A stretch of DNA of 64,000 bases, taken from contig OV884009.1 in assembly GCA_930367205.1 (NCBI GenBank), positions 37,023,841 through 37,087,840 of the forward strand, written 5' to 3'. Under the pieces are notes generated by a model, which was not told where the DNA came from, ran no database searches, and worked only from the letters and a program-made list of their open reading frames with translations. The position numbers and the translations under genes were made by a program. This document shows positions 22,862-34,094 of the stretch, piece after piece (position 1 is the stretch's first letter; each line of letters begins with the position of its first letter). The stretch comes from Acanthosoma haemorrhoidale (lineage: Eukaryota > Arthropoda > Insecta > Hemiptera > Acanthosomatidae).

Positions 22862-25080
22862 ATTAGGACAAAATATTATAACTTCCAGGAAAAGTAGTCT
22901 GCTGTTAAAGAGTAGTTGTTTATGGAGTAACTAGACCACATCTCCAAGGCTAAACCCCAGACTGTAAACGTACTTCACGTATTTAGGACATCACCTGGAT
23001 GCCACAGCACAGTTTTCAACTTCGGTTAATAATTAAATAAAATTATTAACATTTTTTAAATAATTATTGTATTTTATTAGCTTGGTTGTCATCTAGTGTG
23101 ACTATGCCCACAACATTCTATAGTTAGCATTTTTTTTCTTTTGTATGTATCCATGTAAAGATGACTAAGACGATCTGGAAAATAAATATAATAAAAATAA
23201 ACTATTACTGGATAAGGAGTTGTCAAGAGAATTTTTATCAGCAGGTATTTATGGAATTTAGAAAATCTTGAGAGTACAAGGTCAAGGACAATTGGTACAT
23301 GGACAATCATTTTGCAATGACGTGTTTAATTAGGTAAAATAATATTGAAATGTTTCTAATAGCAAATTTTCATGGCTCTAAACAACACAGAGACTGCGAA
23401 AGCACAGTAAACACAATTTCAGTGGATTTAAGTAATTTAAGTTTATTACAGTCCTATCGCAGATTGCGAATACCATTAATTAGAGCATTTAGGAAATGGA
23501 CTTTATGTCCTGCTTATTCCAATAGTAATTAAATTTTAATTACCAAGTAAATTATCAACGTCCTTACATAATTGTTCAAAGGTTTCTTATTGTTTTAACA
23601 TCATTGCAACATCATAGGGAGCTACCACTCAAAACAACATCCCCTAAGAAAAAACGCGCTCACAAAATCACCTTAGATGTTCAGATGTGCAATAATTGTA
23701 ATTAGTTCATTATTTCAATCGTTTATTGGCTACATAGTGTGTTGTTAAGTTTTAATATAAAGTAGCTTTAAATTATGTTGCGTCTAAAGATACATCTATT
23801 CCTGTTATTTATGCTAGTTTTGGAATAATTTATTCATTATATTATTTACTAACTATTATTTTTAATTTCTATTTTTATTTCATTGTTACTATCATTTCAT
23901 AGCAGGTGTATTGATACTATATATAAAAGGTTTACACTTTATTTTACATTGCTATTTTTTTTATGATTTAATAGTTGTTTCTATTTGTCACTATACATTG
24001 TTATTCATAGAGGAATATTGTGTGGAATCTAGAGGAAGGATTGTCCGGAAATAATTTTTTTTTAAATTTTATTCCATGTATTAAAAGCGTTTTACATTAT
24101 GCTCATTGATAAACAGTGCAAAAAAAAAATGCTTGACGTGTGTCAGTTTTCGTAAAATAATAATACATAGTACATAATATATTCCTTTGATAATAATAAT
24201 AATGTGAATTGTAAATGTATGCCAACTCATTCGGTTACTGGGCATGTATTATATGTGGCCTATTTCCACTTATCAAAAATTACAATTACAACTCAAAAAT
24301 GTAACTCGAGCCAACGATAATATCCCTTTTTTAATTCCTATTTTAGCCACAGACCGGTTACAATTTTTACAAGGGAGTGATTTAATATACGTTTAGAAGG
24401 CGAGGCGAATATTCAAGTGTACAATTACGTATTATTACTAAAATGTAAATCGTATTGTTTTATGATTTTTTTTTTTTTTTTTTTTGGTTGGAAGTCAAAT
24501 TGTGAATACATAAATAAGTGTTTCTATAAGTAAATACAATTTAATAAAAAATTAAATTCAAATAAAGGATTTTAAAGGCGATGAAAAAACAAAGCTAACG
24601 CTTACTTGTACATCACGACATCAATATTTATTTGTTTTTACGTTGTAACTTTCGAAGTTACAAATACTTGAAATGGCATCGACCCTTTGTTTACGCATAC
24701 GACCCTTTGCCAAGTTCTGCAAGTAATTTTGTCATTTTTCAGTTGTTTTTTTTAATATGCACCACTTTCCTCGATTATAAGCAGAAAAATGGAGTTCGTA
24801 ATTTTCATTTTGTGTCAGCAACGGGGTCCTGTCCTTACAACTGTAGGTTACATAGAATTTCTCGAACATCGTTCTTCCCCGCAATAAAATACCGATTGCG
24901 TACCTCTGCTTCATTTTAATTGATACTCACTGGTACACAAATTATTATGATTTGTTTAAGCACATGACATCAGGTCTAATCCCCCATATATTTTGTTTCT
25001 ATAACAACAGCCTTCTCCCCAAAAAAAAATAATTCAATTAAAATAAACCTGTGTTTTTGTCATTTTTGTTTTCCTTTCAT
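22862..25080. other. Unassigned AT-rich DNA
   Basis: Over 2 kb with no supported feature. It contains a poly-T run of about 20 at 24,466-24,486 and several TATA-rich stretches. Confidence 0.4.
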
Positions 25081-25087
25081 ACGAAAA

Positions 25088-25128
25088 GCAGACGGTTCCG
25101 GGTTTGATTCCCGGCCAGCGATTCTTAA
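25088..25128 (+). other. tRNA 3'-half-like sequence (T-arm and acceptor)
   Basis: 'cggttccgggtttgattccc' followed by 'ggccagcga' has a T-arm stem CCGGG/CCCGG, the loop TTTGATT and a B-box-like core. No A-box, D-arm or anticodon arm can be folded from the AT-rich sequence upstream. It may be a tRNA fragment or the trace of a tRNA-derived SINE; it is unlikely to be a functional tRNA. Confidence 0.35.
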
Positions 25129-25760
25129 TAGTACTATACATAATTCCTTAAGTACATATATAATACCTTATGGGTGAGAAATTGAACCCAATATTGTATA
25201 TATGGTTTGAATGAGACCATTTTTCACTATTACGCGTTGTTATATTAGAGAAAATTGTATTTTTCAAGAAAAAATAAATAATACCTATTAAATAACACGA
25301 TTAGTGCCCTCGCTGTTTTTGGGTTTTTTTCATATTACATATTAAAGATATTTTGTTACCACCAGGAATTTAATAGAATCAGTTATTAACTCATTTTAAT
25401 TATAAAGTATACATAATATGGTATTTCTTATGAAATGACCATGAACAAAAATACTCAGATTTTTTTTTGCTAAACCTGTTTTTTTATTGAAAATCGCTTT
25501 TTTCAACAATAACAAATACAACAAAACAAAAGAAGTTTACATATTAACTTTTATTTTTTGGAATAAATATGAAATTGTATTGCGTTACCATATTTAATTT
25601 GTCCCTTACCGTGAGAGAAAAATTGGAACATTAAATCTTGAATAGTTTCTTAAGATATAAAAACCTGTCGAAAACAGGACGAACGACATCAAATACAAGA
25701 TTTCCATTGTTGACAGGAGTCAAATATTAACAGTAGAGTCAAACAATGGATTGTTATCTA
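25129..25760. other. Unassigned AT-rich DNA
   Basis: No supported feature. The sequence is dominated by A/T runs. Confidence 0.4.
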
Positions 25761-25824
25761 CAATAACTTCCGTTCCTTTGATTGGATCACGTTTAGGGCC
25801 AATATCAAGCCTTCTTCCCATTAT

Positions 25825-26040
25825 GCGTGGCTTGGCGAGCCTTGAGGTGCTCGAGGTTCGTATTTGTGGACTCGTGGTCGGTAGAATTCTGACAAGGAAC
25901 CGTTTCCACGGCGTGTGGGTTGGTAAATCTCAAGTGGTCTCCTTTCTTCTGTTGCTCCAAAGTTTATGACTCGAGCAGTGACCAGGAAGTAGCATGTACC
26001 ACAGCGGCTTATTATGGTGAGTTCTTTAAAGAAGAGGACG
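25825..26040 (-). CDS. Candidate exon, unknown protein (weak)
   Basis: The minus strand has an open frame reading VINFGATEERRPLEIYQPTR and then NGSLSEFYRPRVHKYEPRAP before a stop near 25,825. The composition (Arg, Pro, Tyr, Glu) looks more like a real low-complexity protein than the usual AT-driven frames nearby. No family is recognised, and the plus strand is also open over most of this span with a GTGAGT donor-like site near 26,010, so strand is uncertain. GC content is higher than in the flanks. It could equally be a transposon relic. Confidence 0.25.
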
Positions 26041-26332
26041 AGGAAACGAAAAAAGGCGTTGGTGGATGATGTCGATCAATAAAACTCAGAGAGGGTAATT
26101 AATTAATTAAACACCTAAATATATCCGCCATACACCTCGTTCCTATATTTATGTCCTTGATGTTGTGGAATCCACATAATAGGTTCTCTCTCGTACAAAT
26201 CCAAAAACTAAATTATAATGAACTACTTAAAAATTACTTCTGCAAACTGAAACAGGTCGTGGGAACGTACTGGCTTGTTATCGGGCGGAAGCACTAACCT
26301 TTGATGTCGAAAGTATTACAGGAAAGGGCGAG

Positions 26333-26655
26333 TCACACCGAATCACTTCGAGCCATGACGAGTCTTTGTGATACCTCGGCGCGAGGTGATACTAACATTA
26401 GACATTCGTGGAAAGAATGCTTCATAGAGCACACTGATCTGACAGACTGGCAGGCGAAAAATGATGGCCACGACCTATATTTAGAAGAATAGCTTCTCTT
26501 TTCGGGCTCTACAATAAGCAAAACAAAACAGTCAAACTGATCCAGCTGTCCTAAACCAAAACCAGGTAACATGGCCGGCATATCCCCGATCATCCACTGA
26601 ATCGCTTCATTGGAAACCATCTTGAAAGTTTCCTGTTTCATCTCCAAGTAGTCTA
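26333..26655 (-). CDS. Candidate exon(s), unknown protein (weak)
   Basis: The minus-strand frame starts after a plausible acceptor ('ttttaacgtttag', about 26,655) and reads YLEMKQETFKMVSNEAIQWM, then IGDMPAMLPG. A possible 54-bp intron (GTTTTGG...TTGCTTATTGTAG, with a good pyrimidine tract) would join it to PEKRSYSSKYRSWPSFF. The frame closes near 26,333. Neither half is recognised. The opposite strand is also open across 26,301-26,492. It is reported as a candidate only, on codon-like composition and splice-like borders. Confidence 0.28.
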
Positions 26656-27369
26656 AACGTTAAAATTAAAATTAGTTTTTTCCATCTTTATAATTGTGTT
26701 TTTTTTTAAACATTTTTTTCTGCATCGGTTAAGAAGCATTCTCAGTAATTTACAGTGTAATTAATTAATTTTTTCTGCTCTTTTTATTTTCGTTTTGTTT
26801 TCTAATTAAACGTTAACTATGTATACTGGGAAATTTATATTTTTTTTTATATTGTTTTTTCTTGACTGATTAATATTTAATTGGCCTGTCTTTGATATAA
26901 GAATCTCTAATGAAACTTTTTTAATGATGAAATATGGCGTTTTTGTTTTTAGTGAAAACGCCGTCCGTCAGCATTCTGTGCTGCTAATTTTAGTTTTGTA
27001 AACAAACTTTGGTAGCTATTAAAAAAAAAGTTAAAAAATAATTTAGTAGAAAAAGAGGAATTCATTTATAACGAATTCGTTACATGTATTTATAAAAAAT
27101 GCCAAGGCAGATTGAATACATCATTCATTTTATTATTCACTTTTACAGTAGATAGATAATTAATTTAAATTTAGAGGGGAAAGAAACATAAAAAAGCTTT
27201 ATCGTAATGATAATGTACAGTAAAAGACTATTTTTGATTGTTTTTCTTTTCTACTAGCGCAATCTATAGGTGGAGTTATCTACTAATAAATATTTACAAT
27301 AATATATGTTTTGTCCCTTTGTAAATATATTTAAAACGATAATTTTTTTTTGTAGTCTCCTATTTTGTT

Positions 27370-27660
27370 TATTAGATGGTTTGCTGAGTCATTTAAGTTG
27401 CTGGGAGATTTAAAAAAAAATTTAAATGATAAATGTTTAATATATGTATATATAGTTGTCATTTGTTATTATTCTTGTATGTCTGTAATTTTAGTGCAGT
27501 AGTATATGTTTCTTGATATCCTTAAACAGGGGTTTTGGAGAACTTTAATTTGTTTTCTAATTTGATGTGCTCAAAAGATGCGTAACATATTATTGGTTGG
27601 ATAAATTGTTTATACACCAAAAGTTTATTTTTTGTATTTAAACTATTGTAAAATTAAATG
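27370..27660 (-). pseudogene. LINE ORF2 RT-C-terminal scrap
   Basis: The minus strand shows KNKLLVYKQFIQPIICYAS (about 27,640-27,585), matching the Jockey-type 'NKLL.YK..I.P...Y' segment, and then LQNPCLRISRN in another frame, matching 'LQNKCLR'. It is highly decayed and short, so the clade is undetermined. Confidence 0.5.
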
Positions 27661-28089
27661 AATATTTTGTTTATAGTATTTTAATACTTCCAATGTTGTT
27701 TGGGTAGACTAAGTTAAACCTCTATCCAGCGTCAACCCTTAATATGGGATATTTTGTACTCACTTAATAATTTCGTTATTGTACCATTTAATTTTTAATT
27801 TAATTATTGAAGGCTGTTTCGAGTCTACTATTGATTATGTCTATGCGATAGGATTGACAAGAAAGCGAAAGTATCTCCATATGGTGTTCTCGCTGTCTTT
27901 AGTGAAGGTGCGAAGACTGATCGCTGTGACTTCAGATTTTATGACATCAGACTCATTATTGCCTATTGAGTAGATATTTGAACGGTGAAACACGACAATC
28001 GAAATTAACGTCAAGAGCACCTACCACAACAACCTACGTTTTTTTTTTTTTATTATTTAGTTACGTTTTTATATTTTTATTTTAAAAAT
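27661..28089. other. Unassigned
   Basis: No motif in the 64-codon plus-strand frame at 27,779-27,973 or in its complement. Confidence 0.35.
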
Positions 28090-28470
28090 CGATTCCGGTT
28101 CCGGGCGGACCTTTTTAATTAAGAATATCCGATGACCGTTATGGACGTCCCTGTGCAGTCGGCATTGCCGGTACACGAGTAAATAAAATACGGCCGGGAC
28201 GCGGTGGCTCTGGTAAGCAGGGCCCGCTTGATTAGTTCTGCCCTAGTTCTCTCTCTCCCTCTCACATTTTATTGTAACTATCTACTTCAATAGCAGAGCC
28301 ATCGGCAACACCTATTGGTTTTAGCCAGCGTTATCAATTGTGTCCTACACCGGTTCCGTTAATTGGAGGCGCAATATCACTGAGCTCATTAACCACTCAT
28401 GGCCTAGGACTTTTGCCCTAGTGTCCGCTGTACCGATGATGGAGATTTGCCCTCAGAACCCCAGAGATGC
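28090..28470. other. GC-shifted unassigned block
   Basis: Markedly GC-richer than its flanks ('acggccgggacgcggtggct', about 28,190). It resembles regulatory or LTR-type sequence, but has no partner elsewhere in the window and no clear ends. Confidence 0.25.
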
Positions 28471-28689
28471 AGGAAATATATAAGGTAAAACTTTATTTAC
28501 GTTTTTCATTACAAATTTTTATTGGCTTTATTCAGGTGCCGGTAGAAACTATTTCCTCTCCTCATTTCTGTTCCAAATGCAATTCCAAAAATCCTACATA
28601 TTCAACTTCCTTCAATTTAAATCCTCCATCCACTTACGGAGCATCAGATTTTTTTCGAAGCTCTCGATTTGAAATATAGAAATGGGGAA

Positions 28690-28865
28690 AAATAAGATGG
28701 AAACTATTGGAGTGAAAGGGATCCTTTCGGAACACCTGACCCTGTCTCTTTTATCTTTATGCTACTTCCCATAAGACTGCCCATAAGAGCTCCTTCATTC
28801 CCCGAGCAGCAAACCTCTGGAATTCCCTCCCTGTTCCATCATTAATAATAATAATAGTCTAATAT
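28690..28865 (+). pseudogene. CR1-like LINE ORF2 C-terminus scrap with TAA-type tail
   Basis: The plus strand reads AHKSSFIPRAANLWNSLPVP near 28,785-28,840, the standard end of CR1/L2-type ORF2 ('FFPRAIRLWNSLP'). It is followed by 'taataataataatag', a possible microsatellite tail. It is a short 3' remnant only. Confidence 0.6.
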
Positions 28866-28899
28866 AACAGCAGTGAAAAAAATAAAACCCTACTCTAAT

Positions 28900-30010
28900 A
28901 CTAAAGAAAAAAAAAACTTTTTACAAATAAATTAAATAATAATATGACCAATTAAATATTTTTAATCTATTTCATTACTTACAATGAGGAATCACTACTC
29001 ATATAAAAACATAAAATTTTAATTCAACAACTCACGTTTTGTTCTTTAGTAGTCTTTTAAAAATTTATTCGTACATTGTCTAATCATAATCCTTGGGGAA
29101 CACATTCTATTTACATATATATAAAATAGTACTGTTACTCACTCTTTAAAAAAAAAAATGGATATATGCATGATATAATTAAATAATCCTTATTTTAAAT
29201 TTATTATTTTATTTCATAATTTGACAGTAATTAAATCAAATTATTAACGCGTCTCTATTTATAAATTAACTAGCATTACCAATCAGTCCTTTACCTATTT
29301 TAATTTGAAAAAAGGGTTAGTACATATAATTAGTAATCAGATATTATATATTATATTTTTATAATATATATATAAAAAATATTTTCCATTTACGAAGGGA
29401 GGGGGTACTCAAATATCAACCGAGATTTTCATATTTCGCCTGTCTGTCAGTGTGTTTCACAATAACCGCTGTAAAATGTATACAATACCGCTGAAAATAT
29501 CGATCAAGCGATTTTTTTAGTAAATTTTGCATTCATTTTGTTCCTTCAAAAAAAGTTTTTTATACAGCACTCATAATATTATTATTAAACTTCACAAATT
29601 CCCCAATAAAAACAGTAAAACATATAATTTACCACTCGATAAAATTTCATGTAATTAATATAAATGATAATTAATTGAAAACAACGTAAATTCTAAAGTT
29701 AAAGATCATTAAAATATATAAACACGAATAGAAAAAATGTGTTCACCTCATTTTACAATTTTTATTCTGGGAAGAAAGGGAGATTAAAGTTTACTAAGTC
29801 GGATAATCTTTATATTAAATTAATAAATAAACTGTTAATAATAAAATGTTTTTTATTTTTGAAAAATGCCCAATAGTTAACATAGGAGTATCTATCGATA
29901 TTTTTTTACATCTTTTTATCATTGGAGAAAAGACCTGAAGGGAAATAGAACCCCTACTTTCTGTCTCGTCAATTATGAATGCACTGACATAGTTGAGTCT
30001 TTAAATAAAC
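28900..30010 (+). mobile_element. Non-autonomous repeat R1, copy 1
   Basis: It aligns colinearly with 52,560-53,480: 'gaatcactactcatataaaa', 'acataaaattttaatt', 'tacgaagggagggggtact' (29,390), 'tttcgcctgtctgtcagtgt', 'acaatttttattctgggaag' (29,755) and 'cccctactttctgtctcgtc'. It has no coding capacity. The 'gaagggaggggg' start and the 'cccctactttct' end are loosely inverted, as in MITE termini. Transposon class is undetermined. Confidence 0.65.
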
Positions 30011-30770
30011 GTTTTGATAAAAATTATTTATTGCCCTCTTCAAGAGTTGTTATAAATTCAAAATTTGAGCAAAAAAAAAAAATGGGAGCCTGTAATAATG
30101 TTTTCGCTGCTTTTATAATTCCCCCACATGTATATGAGGTAAGATCTAAACCCGCAAAAATACCTCCTATAATGGCTATTGCAATACAGTGGCTAAGTTA
30201 CATAATATAAAGGCATTACTAACCTATAAGCTAAAATCATTTTAGCAAACCAAAGCTCGAGCTATCTATCAATCGTGAGAGAATAAACAAAACAATAAAC
30301 GGAAAATACAAACAAAAATACAAATTTAGATAATAAAATAATAAAATTTAGTCCAAGTTTAAAGGTTTGTATACGAGGTGGTACGGGTTGCCAAAACTGC
30401 TACTAGAGTGCTATACCAACACTACTATTTGCAAGTCCTCGAGTGTAATTCGGGGCTTTTATTTAATTATTGTAACTAAAAATCACATTGTTATGTTTTT
30501 TATCGTAATATATGTGAATGGTCACTAATATTGAGTGGGTTTAATAGCCTTTGAAAGGGTTATTTGGATTGTTATTATTTACAGTATGCCACATTTGTGG
30601 GAAATGTCTTTTGCTAAAAGCTGACGACTAGGCTGTGTTTTTTTTTGTGTTTTTTTTACATTGTATGACTCACCTTTACTTCCTGGTCTCTTCTACCTTC
30701 GTTCTAGTGTAATACAAAGCCATCTGTTTTTATCAATGTTTTGTGATATTTACAAATAATTTTTTTAAAG
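30011..30770. other. Unassigned AT-rich DNA
   Basis: No supported feature before the tandem repeat. Confidence 0.35.
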
Positions 30771-31506
30771 TTTTTCTCCCACATTTGTAAACTGAAGGTG
30801 AGCCCCATCACCTAGCATTATAATTTTAACGACTACCTGTATTGTTATGTAACCCAACCTCCTTCGAATGCATCTGCGCATAGCAAAAAGAGGAGAATTG
30901 TTAATTTGTAATTTGCGAATTGTAAATTGTTAAAAATGTTTAATTAAAGGGGTTTAGAAAAAAAAATTATTTTTCTTTTTTTTTTTATACTTTCATAGAT
31001 TTTTCGACTCCTTGCAATACCTGACAAACCCGGTGTTTAACACTATAACCCCCGCTCCGTTCCCCCACCGATGGCAGGACGCTGTCGCGGCTGGAACGCT
31101 TTATTCTTAGGTTCTAGGTTTAGGTTTTAGTTTGTAAGTTTTTCTCCCACATATTAAACTGAAGGTGAGCCCCATCACCTAGCATTATAATTTTAACGAC
31201 TACCTGCATTGTTATGTAACCCAACCTCCTTCGAATGCATCTGCGCATAGCAGAAAGAGGAGCATTGTTAATTTGTAATTTGCGAATTGTAAATTGTTAA
31301 AAATGTTTAATTAAAGGGGTTTAGAAAAAAAAAATTATTTTTCTTTTTTTTTTTATACTTTCATAGATTTTTCAACTCCTTGCAATACCTGACAAACCCG
31401 GTGTTTAACACTATAACCCCCGCTCCGTTCCCCCATCGATGGCAGGACGCTGTCGCGGCTGGAACGCTTTATTCTTAGGTTCTAGGTTTAGGTTTTAGTT
31501 TGTAAG
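30771..31506 (+). repeat. 368-bp tandem repeat, two near-identical units
   Basis: Unit 1 is 30,771-31,138 and unit 2 is 31,139-31,506, both starting 'tttttctcccacat'. They differ by only a few bases. Each has the hairpin AGGTGA...TCACCT ('aaggtgagccccatcaccta'), the segment 'cgaatgcatctgcgcatagc', a T/A-run zone, and a GC-rich end with 'cgctgtcgcggctggaacgc' and a degenerate TTAGG-like stretch ('ttctaggtttaggttttag'). No coding potential or known small RNA was recognised. The near-identity points to recent duplication or homogenisation. Confidence 0.95.
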
Positions 31507-31901
31507 TTTTTCTCCCACATATTAAACTGAAGGTGAGCCCCATCACCTAGAATTGTATTCATGTTATTTTCCTATTAACTTCAATCTGATTTTATGTAAC
31601 CCAATCCCCTTCAAATGCATCTGCGCATAGCAGAATGAGGAGAAAAATTTGTCAATTATTTGTTCATATTTTTACATATTGTATAAAAAATTAAAGGGGT
31701 TAAGAGAAAAAAAAAAAATACTTTCATAGGGAGTGGGAAAAAAATTTGCTCACTTCTAAGTTCTAATATGATTATTTAGAACTGTTTGGGTTTTATAAAC
31801 CCATTATTAACTATGATTAATATTAGAAAAACCCCTTGTCCTTAGAGACTCCGGGGCTCGCAATGTTCATTCTTAATCTAGGTTTTAAAACCGAGGCGCC
31901 G
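31507..31901 (+). repeat. Third, diverged unit of the 368-bp repeat
   Basis: It starts with the same 'tttttctcccacat' and 'aaggtgagccccatcaccta', keeps 'caaatgcatctgcgcatagc', then diverges strongly; 'ttcattcttaatctaggttt' near 31,870 still recalls the unit's end. The DNA transposon starting at 31,902 sits at its right border, so this array seems to have been the insertion target. Confidence 0.7.
31897..31901 (+). repeat. 5-bp target-site duplication (CGCCG), left
   Basis: CGCCG here and at 34,095-34,099 brackets the inverted-repeat element. A 5-bp, GC-rich duplication of the form CGNCG is what is reported for Transib transposons. Confidence 0.75.
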
Positions 31902-32496
31902 CACACTGGTTCCCAACGACGAAAAACGGGACAAAAGTCCATTTTTGACACCTTCGTGGCCATAATTCATAATCATCTAATGGTATTATAATTCAGTTAG
32001 AGAGGTACCTAAGGTATTCAGAACCGATGGTTTCTAAGCTCTGGTCGTTATATTGTAAGCTCATCTACTTGAAGAAAGAGTATGGGGTTAAGAATAAACG
32101 AGAAAATCGCGAGGAAAAGCCACGTTTTGTAATGACGGGTAAAAGATATTTCAAGCTTATTTTAAAATTGTCTTTCAGTGACTTTCTTTTACAGGGCAAA
32201 AAATGAAGCTAGCACGTTATTCACACTCAGGAAAATGTAACGATAACGTGCGCTTAGATAGTTTAATATAAGAAAAATTCTAGTTTTTATACATTATTTA
32301 CGCTTTTAGAAGCTTATGAATCTTCCGCTTCCACCCGCTTTTTAAAATTAAGTTGATTCGTGTTCATACAAGTATGGAGAAGCGATTAAAACACAAATTA
32401 GCTGCGACCGAGTGCGACCCTTGATTCTAGATCCTTATTAGTGGAGACAAACGCGTCTGTTTATTTACATTCTGAGTATTTGACTCGCTATTAAAA

Positions 32497-33400
32497 ATGA
32501 AAGAAATATACCAATGTGGTCCATTCCTTGTTGATCTTCTCTCATTGTATTCACTCAGTTGTTACCACCATTCTAAAGATAATAATCATGGTTTCTGCCA
32601 TAAAAGTGCCGTATTTGGAGTTCAAACAGAGTATGGGTTGTCGAGTCTTCACGCTTAGATACAATTGATGGAATGTATTTTAAATATAGCTTACCGCTTG
32701 CCAATCAAAAAATGGAGTGCGAGATTACCTGACGAAAAGCGTAGAATGAAAACTAGAAAGGAACATATCCAGCACAGCTTGAAAGAGAAAATTGGTATTT
32801 TAGTGGATGTACCGAAACAAGGATCTGGTACAACCAACGATGGAAACAGTGCGCGACGTTTTTTTCAGAGATTGGAAAACTGTTGCTGAGATTACCGAAA
32901 TTAACGAAAACTTGATCCAAAAAATTTATGTGATTCTTCAAGTGATTTCTTCTGTTGCTTCTGTGGACTCCTCCAAGTTTGAAAAATATTGCCACAAAAC
33001 TGCAGAGTTATATGTTTCTTTGTATGAATGGTACTACATGCCATCCTCTGTTCATAAAATTTTGATCCACGGAAAAGCGATTCTGGATTCTACTGTTTTG
33101 CCGATTGGTTGGATATCAGAGGAAGCTCGAGAAAGTAAAAACAAGGATTTTAAACGATTTCGGCTGAACCATTCTCGCAAAATATCGAGGACCACAACAA
33201 GCGAAGACATCATACATAATTTAATTATTTCTTCTGATCCACTCCTTTCAAGATTGAGACCAAATTGGCAAAAATCTCCAATTGAACTTGAGGAAGAGGC
33301 AAAAATTTCCTTAAAAACTTTCATCCAACACATAGTCACGAAGACTATGGATTTCTGGACGAAGACAAAATTGAAAACTGATGTTTACCAACTTTACCGC
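32497..33400 (+). pseudogene. RAG1/Transib-like transposase C-terminal region, broken
   Basis: From an ATG at 32,497 the frame reads through FCHKSAVFGVQTEYGLSSLH to a TAG at 32,656-32,658, continues KKWSARLP and VPKQGSGTTNDGNSARRFF, then shifts by one base within or just after a run of seven T (32,859-32,865). It resumes WKTVAEITEINENLIQKI, YEWYYMPSSVHKILIHGKAI, LPIGWISEEARESKNKDFKR, FRLNHSRKISRTT and SSDPLLSRLR. The vertebrate RAG1 C-terminus has the same order: 'LHCDIG', 'GNFARK', 'HKTLAHV', 'SEGNESGNKLFRRFR' and 'MEDV...TSKYL'. The glutamate of ISEE aligns with catalytic E962. The position matching D708 falls at or beside the TAG, so a second acidic residue cannot be seen. One stop plus one frameshift makes it a pseudogene, or a member of a derived non-catalytic family. 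Confidence 0.72.
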
Positions 33401-33730
33401 GTGTGGGTATCATTTTATATACATTATTTTTCAATAACTTTTTTCATATACTATTTTTCTGCCCATAAGTACTTTTTTTTTAATAGCCACTAATCGGGGT
33501 AATAGTTCCCCACTCCTTTCAAGATTGAGACCAAATTGGCAAAATCTCCAAAAATTGAACTTGAGGAAGAGGCTAAAAATCTCCTTACAAACTTTCATCT
33601 AAGTAACATTATAATAATCACGAACTCTCTGGATTTATGTACGAAGACGGAATTGAAAACTGATGTTTACCAACTACTTCACTCATCATATTGTTTTTTT
33701 CAAATATAGCCATTAATCGGGGTAATAGTT
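33239..33730 (+). repeat. Internal tandem duplication of the transposase 3' region
   Basis: 33,239-33,510 and 33,511-33,730 share 'cactcctttcaagattgaga', 'aattgaacttgaggaagagg', 'ttgaaaactgatgtttacca' and 'taatcggggtaatagt'. The second unit is shorter through internal deletions. The duplicate ends with the same gtaatagtt. It lies wholly inside the inverted-repeat element, so the duplication happened before or after insertion without affecting its ends. Confidence 0.9.
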
Positions 33731-34094
33731 TTATTGTGAGGACCTACCTATGCTTATGTGCTGTGTACCTACATGTATTTATTTCCCAATACATTTTTTA
33801 CACTAAAAACGATGATGACTATGTGGAAAACTTACCTAATATTTTCATGGTTGTTGAATAAGTCGCGTAAACTAACACCATTGCATTCAGCGTAAAAAAA
33901 AACTTTGAAAATCTTTTGATTTTTGTGAAAGTTTTTTGTGTGTCTATTTTCGGACTATTTTTGGAAAATTTATCACCAGTTTTCCATCAAGGGCAATCTA
34001 TACATTCATTAAAAATTTGAAAAAAAATTTTTTGAGGCGAACTTTACTGTTTTCCAGACTTTTGTCCCGTTTTTCGTCGTTTGGAACCAGTGTA

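Larger units (their letters stand above)
31902..34094 (+). mobile_element. Transib/RAG1-like DNA transposon, 2,193 bp, degenerate
   Basis: The two ends are inverted repeats of 38 bp with 36 matches. The left end begins CACACTGGTTCCCAACGACG; the right end, reverse-complemented, begins TACACTGGTTCCAAACGACG. Both continue AAAAACGGGACAAAAGTC. CGCCG is duplicated outside. The interior encodes a transposase C-terminus with RAG1-type motifs (32,497-33,400) on the plus strand. Transib termini start with a CAC-type heptamer like V(D)J signal sequences, and Transib duplicates 5-bp GC-rich sites, so ends, duplication and protein agree. The upstream 31,940-32,490 lacks any transposase N-terminus, and the copy is shorter than typical full-length elements, so it is internally deleted or decayed. 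Confidence 0.78.

Noticed and set aside
30771..31506. 368-bp repeat as a 5S rRNA, snRNA or spliced-leader cluster
   Set aside because: No match to the recalled cores of 5S, U5 or U6, and no spliced-leader donor structure was recognised.
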